A stretch of 64,000 nucleotides of DNA from Clostridium merdae (GCF_900176635.1 NZ_FXLN01000003.1:62001-126000); one strand, 5' to 3'. Counted from the stretch's first letter, positions 26,378 through 34,880 are shown. Translations and numbers: made by a program. The notes: generated by a model from the sequence alone, not told the origin.

Positions 26378-27214
26378 TCAATCTTTTACAAACGTGCCTT
26401 GCTCCAGCTCCAAAAAGGCTTGCTGTAATTCTTGGCGCGTATTCATTACAATGGGGCCTCCCCACGCAATGGGTTCGTTTAGTTCAGGGCCACTGAATAC
26501 TAGAAAACGCACACCTAGTTCACTCGCGGTTACAGAAAACTCATCGCCCTTGCCATAAAGCACCGCATGCTTTTCGGGAACTTCACCATTCTGCTCGGCA
26601 AAGCTGCCCGCCCCACGCACCACATATAAAAAGACGGTATGATTGGTAGGCGTCGTGCACGTCCACTCACTGCCGGGCTTTAGCTCTACATCGAGCATCG
26701 TCATCGGAACATATTCCCCTTGCCCAGGGCCATTGGTTCCCTTGTAGCTACCGGCAATTACCCGCGTTATACCTGCATCATTTTCTACTGCGGGTACCTG
26801 CTCTGCCCGAATGTCGTGGTATTTCGGTACTGTCATCTTATCCTTTGCCGGTAGGTTCAGCCAAAGCTGAACGCCTAGCATACGGGGGCTTTCCTTCGGC
26901 ATCTCTTGGTGCAAAATTCCCCTGCCTGCCGTCATCCATTGGCAACAGCCGTTATCAATACTGCCGCGGTTTCCGAGGCTGTCTTGGTGCTCTATGGTAC
27001 CCTCTATGAGGTAAGTGACCGTTTCAATTCCACGATGGGGATGCCACGGAAAACCCTTCACATAATCTGCCGGGTCTGTTGAATCAAAGGCGTCTAACAT
27101 TAAAAAAGGGTCAAATTCTTCTACGTCCGGTCGGCTAATCACACGCACCAAGCGCACCCCCGCACCATCGTACTGTGTGCTGCCGGTTACTGTTTTACGA
27201 ATTGCTCTTCTCAT
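26378..27214 (-). CDS. Pirin family protein
   Basis: A 278-residue bicupin of the pirin family. Metal ligands are visible in the N-terminal cupin: HPHRGIETVTY (two His) and RGILHQEMP (His and Glu). The segment FLMLDAFDSTDPADY is typical. Bacterial pirins include quercetin dioxygenases and regulators, and the substrate here is unknown. The start ATG 27214 follows GAAAGGGG. It is monocistronic, bounded by the shared terminator on its 3' side. Confidence 0.9.
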   Translation of the reverse strand: MRRAIRKTVTGSTQYDGAGVRLVRVISRPDVEEFDPFLMLDAFDSTDPADYVKGFPWHPHRGIETVTYLIEGTIEHQDSLGNRGSIDNGCCQWMTAGRGILHQEMPKESPRMLGVQLWLNLPAKDKMTVPKYHDIRAEQVPAVENDAGITRVIAGSYKGTNGPGQGEYVPMTMLDVELKPGSEWTCTTPTNHTVFLYVVRGAGSFAEQNGEVPEKHAVLYGKGDEFSVTASELGVRFLVFSGPELNEPIAWGGPIVMNTRQELQQAFLELEQGTFVKD

Positions 27215-27372
27215 GCTTTGTTCCCCTTTCAGTGCTCATAAAATGATAACCATTCTTACATTTGAAGTATAGCACAGTTTCGCACATTTTACCATACCCT
27301 AAAAGCAGCCATTTGAATGTGACTTTTCTCTATTTTTGTGCTATACTAACATACAGAAAGGATGTGTTATCA

Positions 27373-27648
27373 GTGGATAAAATGATACCACGGGATAAAA
27401 TGAGTAAATCGCAGCGAAGAAAGCTAGACCTGCAAAAGCGTGCCAATTGGGGCGGCCTAAACCCCGTAACCCGAAAAACACAAAATGCAAAAGCATATAA
27501 CCGTAAAAAGACTCAAAAAGGAGTGGAGGATGATATCCGCTGTTTTGGGTCTTTTTCTTTACCCATTATTTCAGTAGTGCTTCTTCCCATTCTTTCTCTC
27601 GGAAACCAACCAAAACAATTTTGCCATCAGTTACAATTGGTCGCTTAA
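27373..27648 (+). CDS. Small basic protein whose frame runs through its own terminator
   Basis: Up to 91 residues from GTG 27373 (AGAAAGGAT 11 bp upstream) or 88 from ATG 27382. The N-terminal 45 residues are strongly basic and hydrophilic (MSKSQRRKLDLQKRANWGG, then NPVTRKTQNAKAYNRKK), as expected of a small nucleic-acid- or ribosome-associated protein. The frame has no stop before a strong terminator hairpin at 27505-27556 and continues as a hydrophobic tail overlapping the convergent ArsC-like gene by 83 bp. The tail is probably not part of the ancestral protein. Family not recognised with confidence. Confidence 0.5.
   Translation: MDKMIPRDKMSKSQRRKLDLQKRANWGGLNPVTRKTQNAKAYNRKKTQKGVEDDIRCFGSFSLPIISVVLLPILSLGNQPKQFCHQLQLVA
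27505..27558 (+). terminator. Terminator hairpin inside the small basic ORF
   Basis: AAAAAGACTCAAAA pairs with TTTTGGGTCTTTTT (one G-T pair), with an apical GGAT/ATCC stem, then T-rich sequence. Confidence 0.75.
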
Positions 27649-27925
27649 CGAGCATTCCATCCGTTGAAAGCAGCTCGAGCTGCTCTTCTTCACTCATTCC
27701 CGGCAGTTTTTTCGAAAGCTGCTGCTCGCGGTAAAGCAAGCCGCTGGTATTAAAAAACTTACGCATAGGCAAGCCGGATGCAAGCTGCCACTGGGCAAGC
27801 TCCTCTTTCGAGGGATTTTGCTCTTTGATGTTGCGCTCCTGTATTGCAATGCCATTCTCCAAAAGCCAACGCTTTGCTTTTTGGCAGGTAGTACATTTGG
27901 GGTAGCACACAAACAATAACTCCAT
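27566..27925 (-). CDS. ArsC/Spx-family thioredoxin-fold protein
   Basis: A 119-residue protein with the redox-type CxxC as CYPKCTTCQKAKRWL. It also has LLENGIAIQERNIKEQNPSKEEL and the ArsC/Spx segment GMLVKRPIVTDGKIVLVGF with the RP motif. It resembles the YffB/Spx-related arsenate-reductase-like group. Whether it reduces arsenate or acts as an Spx-like regulator cannot be told. The start is ATG 27925 after AGGAGGAA. Its ATG overlaps the ywbE stop by one base, so the two are co-translated. Confidence 0.9.
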   Translation of the reverse strand: MELLFVCYPKCTTCQKAKRWLLENGIAIQERNIKEQNPSKEELAQWQLASGLPMRKFFNTSGLLYREQQLSKKLPGMSEEEQLELLSTDGMLVKRPIVTDGKIVLVGFREKEWEEALLK

Positions 27926-28134
27926 TATGCTTCCTCCTGTTGCTCTAATACACGCTGTACTCGGCCTACAATGCCAGAATCCAGCATTACTTTTATTCCG
28001 TGAGGGTGGCTTGGGCTTTTGGTGAGTAAGCGAGAAACACGCCCTCGGGTTAATTTGCCCGTTCGCTGGTCTTGCTTTTGAACCACATCCACACATGCGC
28101 CAACCGTTATATTTTTTCTTTGGGTTCCATCCAT
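27925..28134 (-). CDS. ywbE: YwbE family protein
   Basis: A 69-residue conserved Firmicutes protein. The pattern VDVVQKQDQRTGKLTRGRV followed by LLTKSPSHPHGIKVML and GRVQRVL is diagnostic for YwbE. It is a small beta-rich, OB/SH3-like protein of unknown function. It is translationally coupled to the downstream ArsC/Spx-like gene through a TAATG overlap. Confidence 0.9.
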   Translation of the reverse strand: MDGTQRKNITVGACVDVVQKQDQRTGKLTRGRVSRLLTKSPSHPHGIKVMLDSGIVGRVQRVLEQQEEA

Positions 28135-28655
28135 TAGTACTGTACACCCTTTCTATCAGACAACAAATTAGCATAGAGAAAAATTACGATTTCACTCTTT
28201 TATTTATAAAGACAGCAACACTTTGCGCATAATTATACGATATAATAAATAAGAAGATTTCAATTTTTAGCTTTACTTTTGCTTACGCTGTGATGGTTAT
28301 GAAAGCAGCTGCTTTCATAACCTCTATACATTCAAAGCTTTGCTTTATTATAACATAAAACCAAGAAAGCGAATACTTCCATATCATAACTACCAACATA
28401 AGGCTTGTAACAATTTCACTTTATTTGGCAACTCTTTATATGTGAAAGCAAAAGTGCCTGAAATTAGAATGAATTTTTTACTTCTTTTGGGTTCGTTATC
28501 CCGTGACAAACCTTACGTTTCGTTGTATAGTATAACACATTACTACGTTTATTTTTAATTTCTTGCGCTTTGCGTCCCAGTCCGATGGTGGACAGCCCCT
28601 GTTTCGCCGGTACTTGTATCGTACCCTAGACCATTATAGCTATAAAGGAATTGGT
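28135..28655. other. 521-base intergenic region between ywbE and the MATE gene
   Basis: AT-rich, divergent promoters expected. Its notable content is the 28-bp perfect palindrome at 28295-28322. A possible promoter, TATAGT/TATAAC, lies near 28525-28535. A 72-codon frame at 28340-28558 has no ribosome-binding site and is not called. Confidence 0.5.
28295..28322. repeat. 28-bp perfect palindrome
   Basis: GGTTATGAAAGCAG is followed without a spacer by its exact reverse complement CTGCTTTCATAACC. There is no T-run after it, so a DNA-binding site or cruciform is more likely than a terminator. Confidence 0.85.
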
Positions 28656-30065
28656 GTGATTTTATTGCACAGCAAAACGCTTCATATTATAAAACAAAAA
28701 TCAATTTATTTATTAGAAAAATACCTATCTGGTAAGAGTATTCACTACCAGCAGATTCTCGCCCTGGCTCTCCCTGTATTTTTAGAGCAGGCATTTATTT
28801 TGGGTATCAACTTTTTTAACACCGCACTTATCAGCACCGCAGGTGTGAATGCGATCAGTGCCGTTAACATGGTGGATTCCCTCAACCTGCTCATGACTAC
28901 TGTTCTAGTTGCGGTGGCAACCGGCGGAACCGTTGTTGTGGCGCAGTACCAAGGAAGCCATAACAACGAGATGGTGTCACGCTCTACGGAACAAACGGTA
29001 TCTGCAGTGCCCCTTTTGGCGCTTGCCATGGCTCTTATATTGATTGTATTTCGAGACCCTGTTTTGTGGCTGTTGTTCGGCAGTGCCGATGCAGAGGTTT
29101 TTTCAAATGCCCGGCTTTACCTGCTCGGCAGTGTTCTTTCTTACCCTGCATTTGGAATTTACCAAGGCAGTGTATGCTGCCTGCGTGGTGTAGGTCGTAC
29201 CCGCCCCGCCTTGGCGCTCACACTCATTACAAACGTATCTTACGTGCTGCTCAACCTACTATTTATTTCCGTCTTCCATTGGGGGGTTATCGGAATGGCA
29301 GTTGCCATCAACATTGCACGTTGGCTAGGTGCGCTCTGTTCCCTAATCTTTCTAATCCGCTTAGACGATACGCTTCACTTTAATTACAAAGGCGCTTTGC
29401 GCCCAGACCGCGATATACTTCGTAAAATCATGTTTATCGGCCTCCCCTTTGCCGCAGAGCAGGTATTCTTTAACGGTGGCAAGCTGCTCACGCAAACCTT
29501 TATTGTTGCGCTTGGAACCTTGGCGATTACTTCTAACGCAATTTGCTGGTCGATTATTATGATTCTGCAAATTCCGAGCAATACCATTAGTCAGGTAGCT
29601 GTAACCATCATCGGTCAGTGTATGGGTCGGCGGCAAGTTGACGATTCCCGAAAATTCATTCGTTCCTTTTTAATACTCTCCAGTCTTTGCTATGTATTTA
29701 TGCTGGTGCTTGTACAGCCACTGTTACCAGGTCTTATCGGAGTTTTCAACCCGCCGGAGCAGATTATACCCGAGATACGCCGTATTGTAATTGTAACGGC
29801 ACTCGCCATGCCCTTTGTATGGTCCCCTAGCTTTATTATACCAGCATCAATTCGAGCGGCAGGAGACGCCAAGTTCAGCTCCATTGTTGCACTTATCTGT
29901 ATGTGGTCTTTGCGCGTAGCAAGCGGTTGGCTGCTGGCAATCCCGCTTGGCTTTGGTCTTATTGGCATTTACCTTGCTATGATCATTGAGTGGGGTGTTC
30001 GCGCAATCATCTTCTATCACCGTGTAAAGGGTAACAAATGGTATGCGCACCACCTAATCGACTAA
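28656..30065 (+). CDS. MATE-family multidrug/Na+ (or H+) antiporter
   Basis: A 469-residue membrane protein with about 12 helices and MATE features: ILALALPVFLEQAFILGINFFNT, GTVVVAQYQGS, the duplicated halves, and FIGLPFAAEQVFFNGGKL opening the second half. The start is set at GTG 28656 with AAAGGA six bases upstream. A longer frame from 28563 lacks a ribosome-binding site and would add 31 unlike residues. Substrate unknown. Confidence 0.9.
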   Translation: MILLHSKTLHIIKQKSIYLLEKYLSGKSIHYQQILALALPVFLEQAFILGINFFNTALISTAGVNAISAVNMVDSLNLLMTTVLVAVATGGTVVVAQYQGSHNNEMVSRSTEQTVSAVPLLALAMALILIVFRDPVLWLLFGSADAEVFSNARLYLLGSVLSYPAFGIYQGSVCCLRGVGRTRPALALTLITNVSYVLLNLLFISVFHWGVIGMAVAINIARWLGALCSLIFLIRLDDTLHFNYKGALRPDRDILRKIMFIGLPFAAEQVFFNGGKLLTQTFIVALGTLAITSNAICWSIIMILQIPSNTISQVAVTIIGQCMGRRQVDDSRKFIRSFLILSSLCYVFMLVLVQPLLPGLIGVFNPPEQIIPEIRRIVIVTALAMPFVWSPSFIIPASIRAAGDAKFSSIVALICMWSLRVASGWLLAIPLGFGLIGIYLAMIIEWGVRAIIFYHRVKGNKWYAHHLID

Positions 30066-30088
30066 CCTACACGGAGAAAGGATGGCAT

Positions 30089-30607
30089 ATGCTACCGGAA
30101 TATACCTTCATTCGCTCCAAACGCAAGACCCTTTCACTAGAGGTCACCCGAGATACACAGGTGATTGTAAGAGCTCCTATGCGCTGTTCGAAAGCGGTAA
30201 TTGAAGAATTTGTGGCCCAGCGTGAAAGCTGGATAACAGACGCCATGGAGCGCCAGCGCGAACGGGCGCTCCAACACCCTGAACCAACTATGGAGGAGCA
30301 AAAGCAGCTTTTGTTGCGTGCAAAAGAAATTTTACCGGAGAGAGTCGCCTATTACTCCAAACAAATGGGTCTTGCCCCTACCGGTATCCAAATTACAGGC
30401 GCCGCAACTCGCTTTGGCAGTTGCAGCCCCAAAAACAAGCTATGCTTTTCTTGGCGGTTGATGCGCTATCCCACGCCAGCGATAGAGTATGTCGTGGTTC
30501 ACGAGCTAGCACACATTCTCCATAAAAACCATGGGAAAGAATTTTACGCACTGATAGCGTCTGTTTTGCCAGATTATAAGGAACGCTGGCAATTACTAAA
30601 AGAATAA
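30089..30607 (+). CDS. YgjP-like (DUF45/M48-related) zinc metallopeptidase
   Basis: A 172-residue protein with the gluzincin motif VHELAHILHKNHGKEF (HExxH and a third His) and the family motif TRFGSCSPKNKLCFSWRLMRYP. YgjP/WLM-type proteases are cytosolic and of uncertain substrate; some act near restriction or DNA-protein crosslink repair. It starts at ATG 30089 behind GGAGAAAGG, 23 bp after the MATE stop, so it is probably co-transcribed with it. Confidence 0.9.
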   Translation: MLPEYTFIRSKRKTLSLEVTRDTQVIVRAPMRCSKAVIEEFVAQRESWITDAMERQRERALQHPEPTMEEQKQLLLRAKEILPERVAYYSKQMGLAPTGIQITGAATRFGSCSPKNKLCFSWRLMRYPTPAIEYVVVHELAHILHKNHGKEFYALIASVLPDYKERWQLLKE

Positions 30608-30669
30608 GGATAAAATCGAAAAAAACAGAACAAACCAGCACTTTTTGCATAGAAATTGCGCAAAATCCA

Positions 30670-30698
30670 TTGACATAGCATACAAGTTATGGTATCAT
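30670..30698 (+). promoter_or_regulatory. Promoter of the tRNA-Ser pair
   Basis: TTGACA (30670-30675), 17-bp spacer, TATCAT (30693-30698), 20 bp before the first tRNA. Confidence 0.85.
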
Positions 30699-30717
30699 AA
30701 CTCTCGCACCTTGTGTT

Positions 30718-30806
30718 GGAGGGGTGTCCGAGTGGTTTAAGGAGCTAGTCTTGAAAACTAGTGATCCCGCAAGGGACCAAGAGTTCGAATCTCTTCCCCT
30801 CCGCCA
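30718..30806 (+). tRNA. tRNA-Ser (TGA)
   Basis: Class II tRNA of 89 bases with encoded CCA. The acceptor stem GGAGGGG pairs with CCCCTCC. The anticodon loop sits in CTAGTCTTGAAAACTAG with anticodon TGA. A long variable arm (ATCCCGCAAGGGA) and the T-loop GTTCGAATC are present. Confidence 0.97.
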
Positions 30807-30842
30807 TTCATTTTTATGGACAAACCTAAAATAAAATAATTT

Positions 30843-30932
30843 GGAGAAATACCCAAGTGGTGAAGGGGCTCCCCTGCTAAGGGAGTAGGTCGGGTAACTG
30901 GCGCGAGGGTTCAAATCCCTCTTTCTCCGCCA
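30843..30932 (+). tRNA. tRNA-Ser (GCT)
   Basis: Class II tRNA of 90 bases with encoded CCA. The acceptor GGAGAAA pairs with TTTCTCC. The anticodon stem-loop CTCCC-CTGCTAA-GGGAG gives anticodon GCT. A long variable arm is present. It lies 36 bases after tRNA-Ser(TGA), likely one transcript. Confidence 0.97.
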
Positions 30933-30968
30933 AAACCGCAATAACGTTATGTTATTGCGGTTTCTTTG
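30933..30968 (+). terminator. Terminator of the tRNA-Ser operon
   Basis: AAACCGCAATAAC / GTTATTGCGGTTT stem with loop GTTAT, followed by a T-rich run. Confidence 0.92.
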
Positions 30969-31257
30969 TTATAGTTAAATTAATTTGTTTCAATAAAGAA
31001 TTATTTATTTCTATTTTTTAATATTATCAATCAAATCCTCTCTACTGTAACTATCAGTAAGGGGATTTCTTTGCTATATGGCATTTTATGAAGCTTGCCT
31101 TATGCGAACCTCGATTCAGCAACTCTCACAATTATTAACAAAACAAATTTACTCACACGCATGGGACATGTCAAAAAAACTTAACATATTATGAAAAGCG
31201 CTGTTTTATTAAGCCAAATAGTTAATTTAATGAAAAATATAATACGGGAGAATGTTT
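30969..31257. other. Leader/intergenic region before the collagen-like gene
   Basis: About 290 AT-rich bases. A hairpin AAATCC...ACTG / CAGT...GGATTT lies at about 31034-31071. No consensus sigma-A promoter is placed well for the gene. CATATTATG with an upstream AC near 31165-31192 weakly resembles a mother-cell sporulation promoter (CATA-n3-TA), which would fit a spore-surface protein. This is a low-confidence reading. Confidence 0.35.
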
Positions 31258-33285
31258 ATGAGTAATATTGCACTACAAATAGAACGTAGCAGTGCTGGTT
31301 CCGTTGCAGTTGAGGAAAACGTTTTCTTTGAATCTATCGTCTATTCTGCCGGAAATATCAACTACAACGCTCTCACCGGAATAATTACCTTCAATGAAAC
31401 CGGAAGATATATGATTGAATGGTGGGTAGCAACGCAATCCTCAAGATCTACAAACGGGATAGTGTTCGCACTTTCTTCTTCTCAGGGAGATTTTCTGGAA
31501 GGAAACTCTCCTGCTAAAACAAGTGAAGTAGTCGGAATGGGAATTATAGATGTTACTGTTGCACCAGTTACAGTATCATTAGTAAATGCAAGTGATGCAA
31601 TCGTATATTATTCAACTTTCATTCCTTTGTCGGCTACTCTTGTGGTAATAAAGGAGGATGACTCTACAACAGGTCCCACCGGTCCTACTGGACCTACCGG
31701 ACCAACAGGCTTACCCGGCGAGACCGGTCCAACCGGGCCCACTGGTCCCACTGGTGTTGGCGAAACTGGTGCTACCGGGCCAACGGGACCGACTGGTCCC
31801 ACAGGTCTAGGCGAGACTGGCGCGACCGGGCCTACTGGGTCCACTGGCCCCACAGGTATTGGCGAGACTGGTGCAACCGGGCCGACTGGGCCCACTGGTC
31901 CCACGGGTGTTGGCGAGACTGGTGCAACCGGGCCGACTGGCCCCACAGGTGTTGGCGAGACTGGTCCAACCGGGCCGACTGGACCCACTGGTCCCACGGG
32001 TGTTGGCGAGACTGGTGCAACCGGGCCGACTGGCCCCACGGGTGTTGGCGAGACTGGCGCAACCGGGCCAACAGGGCCGACTGGGCCCACTGGTTCCACG
32101 GGTGTTGGCGAGACCGGCGCAACCGGTCCTACTGGCCCTACCGGACCAACAGGCTTACCCGGCGAGACCGGTCCAACCGGGCCCACTGGTGTAGGCGATA
32201 CAGGCGCTACCGGGCCAACGGGACCGACTGGTCCCACTGGTGTTGGCGAGACTGGTGCTACCGGGCCGACTGGGCCGACTGGGCCGACTGGTCCCACTGG
32301 TGTTGGCGAGACCGGCGCAACCGGGCCTACCGGGCCTACTGGGCCCACTGGCCCCACGGGTGTTGGCGAGACTGGCGCGACCGGGCCTACTGGGTCCACT
32401 GGCCCCACGGGTGTTGGCGAGACTGGCGCGACCGGGCCTACGGGTTCTACTGGCCCCACAGGTCTAGGCGAGACTGGCGCGACCGGGCCGACTGGGCCTA
32501 CGGGTCCCACGGGTGTAGGCGAGACTGGCGCAACCGGGCCAACAGGGCCGACTGGCTCCACTGGGCCCACGGGTGTTGGCGAGACCGGCGCAACCGGGCC
32601 TACCGGACCTACTGGACCCACGGGTGTTGGCGAGACTGGTCCAACCGGGCCTACGGGTCCTACTGGCCCCACGGGTGTAGGCGAGACCGGCGCTACCGGG
32701 CCGACTGGGCCGACTGGCCCTACGGGTGTTGGCGAGACTGGTCCAACCGGGCCGACTGGACCTACGGGTCCCACAGGTGTTGGCGAGACTGGCGCGACCG
32801 GGCCTACGGGTCCTACTGGGCCGACTGGACCAACTGGCTTAACAGGAGATACGGGTCCAACCGGAGTGAGTGGGGTTCGATTGGCCAGCTACGTCAGCTC
32901 TAGCAATGTGACTATGTATCCTCCTATAAGCACAAGGGTACCTATATTGTCTGTTTCTGCAGCGGTGTCTGCAGGCAATCAAGTGAAAGTAAATTACTCA
33001 TTCACCGTGTATATTGCTGCCACAGAGTTCTATCAATTTTACTCGGTCTATGAGTTATATCGTGACGGGGTCATGCTTTATCAAAATCCTATAAATCAAG
33101 CAGGAACTGTTACTAATAGTCCCGGTGGAAATCCTATAACCTATAATATATCAGACACTTATATAGACGTAGCTCCAACCACTACAACCTCCACTTATGA
33201 AGTGCAGACCTATGTTTACAACGTATCTAACGTCACAATAATGACCTCAAGCTATAACAGTTCTATTAACTTGCTTATCATCTAG
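31258..33285 (+). CDS. Collagen-like repeat protein with BclA-like N-terminal domain
   Basis: A 675-residue protein in three parts. Residues about 1-135 form a beta-rich C1q/TNF-like domain (TGIITFNETGRYMIEWWV, then IPLSATLVVIKED). It is like the trimerising domain of exosporium protein BclA, but placed at the N-terminus. Then come about 134 uninterrupted Gly-X-Y triplets (31672-32874), mainly GPTGPTG and GVGETGATG. A C-terminal domain of about 135 residues (YVSSSNVTMYPPIS onward) is rich in Ser, Thr, Val and Tyr and of unknown fold. No signal peptide, consistent with mother-cell expression and spore-surface assembly. The start is ATG 31258, 7 bp after GGGAG. Confidence 0.9.
   Translation: MSNIALQIERSSAGSVAVEENVFFESIVYSAGNINYNALTGIITFNETGRYMIEWWVATQSSRSTNGIVFALSSSQGDFLEGNSPAKTSEVVGMGIIDVTVAPVTVSLVNASDAIVYYSTFIPLSATLVVIKEDDSTTGPTGPTGPTGPTGLPGETGPTGPTGPTGVGETGATGPTGPTGPTGLGETGATGPTGSTGPTGIGETGATGPTGPTGPTGVGETGATGPTGPTGVGETGPTGPTGPTGPTGVGETGATGPTGPTGVGETGATGPTGPTGPTGSTGVGETGATGPTGPTGPTGLPGETGPTGPTGVGDTGATGPTGPTGPTGVGETGATGPTGPTGPTGPTGVGETGATGPTGPTGPTGPTGVGETGATGPTGSTGPTGVGETGATGPTGSTGPTGLGETGATGPTGPTGPTGVGETGATGPTGPTGSTGPTGVGETGATGPTGPTGPTGVGETGPTGPTGPTGPTGVGETGATGPTGPTGPTGVGETGPTGPTGPTGPTGVGETGATGPTGPTGPTGPTGLTGDTGPTGVSGVRLASYVSSSNVTMYPPISTRVPILSVSAAVSAGNQVKVNYSFTVYIAATEFYQFYSVYELYRDGVMLYQNPINQAGTVTNSPGGNPITYNISDTYIDVAPTTTTSTYEVQTYVYNVSNVTIMTSSYNSSINLLII
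31672..32874 (+). repeat. Coding tandem repeat of Gly-Pro-Thr type triplets
   Basis: About 1.2 kb of imperfect 9-bp-based repeats grouped into units of roughly 45-63 bp that begin GGTGTTGGCGAGACTGG. Synonymous variation is present, but long near-identical stretches would favour slippage and recombination. It creates a false 388-codon antisense frame. Confidence 0.9.
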
Positions 33286-33291
33286 CTTCAA

Positions 33292-33327
33292 AAGCAGGTA
33301 GCCTTGAAATTTCAAAGCTACCTGCTT
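33292..33327. terminator. Bidirectional intrinsic terminator
   Basis: AAGCAGGTAGC / GCTACCTGCTT stem between the collagen-like gene and the convergent CorA gene. Confidence 0.9.
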
Positions 33328-33375
33328 AACATATGAAAAATTATTATCAAGAACAAATTGGTAACGTTCCAGCAG

Positions 33376-34419
33376 TTAAAGCCACTTCTTCTTTTTAAAA
33401 AAGATAAGCATGCCAATCACAATGCCCACCATCAATGCCCATACCATGGGGTACCCCCACGGCTGGCTTAGCTCCGGCATATATTTAAAATTCATGCCAT
33501 ACACACCCACAATAAAGGTAAGGGGAATAAAAATGGTAGAGATAATGGTAAGCACCTTCATGATTTCATTCATGCGAAAGCTAATGTTGGAGTAATGCAG
33601 GTCAGCTAGGCCAGAAAGCAAATCGCGGTAGGTTTCAGTGGAATCGATGGCCTGTATAATATGATTATAAACATCGCGCAGGTACGGCTCAGACTCCGGC
33701 GCAATCAGCTCACTGGATTCTTTATCCATGAGTGAGGCAACGTTGCGAAGAGGCCAGATATGCCGATTAACCAGCAGAAGATGTTTTTTAATGGAGCGGA
33801 TTTGCAGCAAGTGCTGCTTACTTGTCCGCTCCATAATGCTGTCTTCCAAATCATCAATTTGGTTGCCAATGGTTTCAAGAACATCAAAGTAGCCATCCAC
33901 AATGGCATCCAACAGCAAATAGGCCAAATGATCCGCTCCCATGGAGCGCACACGACCATCCACCTGAATGCGCCTGCGGATGCTCTCGAAAACATCTCCC
34001 TTGGTATCTCCAAAGGTAAGCACATAATTGTGCCCGAGCAAAATATTGGTGTGCTCTATGATTAACGTTTCACCCGAAAAATAAATCATCTTTGTTACAA
34101 TGGAGAGAAAACCATCGTATTCTTCTACTTTGGCGCGCTGAAATTGATTGCGAAGATTATGAATCACCAAAGGGTGAATGTGAAATACTCTTCCCAGCTC
34201 TTTTAAGAGTTCTTCACCGCATGGGCCATCTACATTGACCCAGCGCACATGGTTCGTTTCAATATTCGCTAATGGGTCGAGGCATGGCGCGGAACGAACA
34301 TCCCAAAATTTTATGTTGCAGGCCTCTGCGTTATAATCAAAGATTTCAACTGAAGGAGTCTCTTTTTCTGGAACAGAACTGTATCTTTCTTCCACCGGCA
34401 ATACCTCCCACCAATCCAT
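33376..34419 (-). CDS. corA: CorA-family divalent cation (Mg2+/Co2+) channel
   Basis: A 347-residue protein with a large cytoplasmic N-terminal domain and two C-terminal helices. The diagnostic YGMNF motif sits at the end of TM1 (about 312-316), followed by a short loop with Glu/Pro (KYMPELSQPWG) and a basic tail FFKKKKWL. It works as a homopentamer for Mg2+ uptake. The start ATG 34419 has only a weak ribosome-binding site. It is transcribed alone. Confidence 0.93.
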   Translation of the reverse strand: MDWWEVLPVEERYSSVPEKETPSVEIFDYNAEACNIKFWDVRSAPCLDPLANIETNHVRWVNVDGPCGEELLKELGRVFHIHPLVIHNLRNQFQRAKVEEYDGFLSIVTKMIYFSGETLIIEHTNILLGHNYVLTFGDTKGDVFESIRRRIQVDGRVRSMGADHLAYLLLDAIVDGYFDVLETIGNQIDDLEDSIMERTSKQHLLQIRSIKKHLLLVNRHIWPLRNVASLMDKESSELIAPESEPYLRDVYNHIIQAIDSTETYRDLLSGLADLHYSNISFRMNEIMKVLTIISTIFIPLTFIVGVYGMNFKYMPELSQPWGYPMVWALMVGIVIGMLIFFKKKKWL

Positions 34420-34631
34420 GTTTGCAAAGTCTCGCTATTCCATATGCTTATTATATCACTGTTGAGCCCAGCTTTTCTTTGTAATCTTTATAAGTTCTTT
34501 CAAATTTTAAGAAATATTTTGGTTGCATCTGGTAAATTCTATTACTAAGCTGTAAAATGAAGGCAGTTGGTATGAAACCCAGCAAGAATGGAAATAATTC
34601 CTAGTGATTACAAAAAGAAAGGATGTTATTT

Positions 34632-34820
34632 ATGAAAGCAATGCTCGATAGATCTGGTTGCATTTCTTGTGGTCTGTGTCCAGAAACCTGCCCCGAGGTA
34701 TTCCGTATGGGAGACGATGGCGTAGCAGAGGTTTATGTGGAGGATGTTCCAGAGAGTGCGGAGGCATCTGCCGTAGAAGCACAGGAAGGGTGTCCTGTTT
34801 CCGTTATTACCGTAGAATAA
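34632..34820 (+). CDS. Single-cluster [4Fe-4S] ferredoxin
   Basis: A 62-residue soluble electron carrier. Cys ligands are in CISCGLCPETCPEVF (CxxCxxC) plus a distal EGCPVSVI, giving one 4Fe-4S cluster as in Thermotoga or Desulfovibrio monocluster ferredoxins. It is highly acidic. The start is ATG 34632, 10 bp after AAAGG; an ATG at 34623 directly abuts the ribosome-binding site. Possible partners in this anaerobe include hydrogenase and radical-SAM maturases encoded nearby. Confidence 0.92.
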   Translation: MKAMLDRSGCISCGLCPETCPEVFRMGDDGVAEVYVEDVPESAEASAVEAQEGCPVSVITVE

Positions 34821-34828
34821 ACGAGTAT

Positions 34829-34876
34829 AAAAAGCTGAGGTCGCCTTATAAATGGCGGCCTCAGCTTTTTCTTTTT
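34829..34876. terminator. Intrinsic terminator after ferredoxin
   Basis: AAAAAGCTGAGG...CGCC pairs with GGCG...CCTCAGCTTTTT. It also covers the convergent HD gene. Confidence 0.9.
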
Positions 34877-34880
34877 TACC

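Noticed and set aside
28340..28558. 72-codon frame upstream of the MATE gene
   Set aside because: No Shine-Dalgarno sequence, AT-rich composition typical of intergenic DNA, no recognisable protein features.
31608..32774. 388-codon antisense frame of Val-Gly-Pro repeats
   Set aside because: It is the complement of the Gly-X-Y repeat; triplet periodicity keeps all frames open. No ribosome-binding site or domain.
31672..32874. CRISPR-like array because of regularly repeated DNA
   Set aside because: Units are in-frame coding repeats without unique spacers or palindromic repeat ends.
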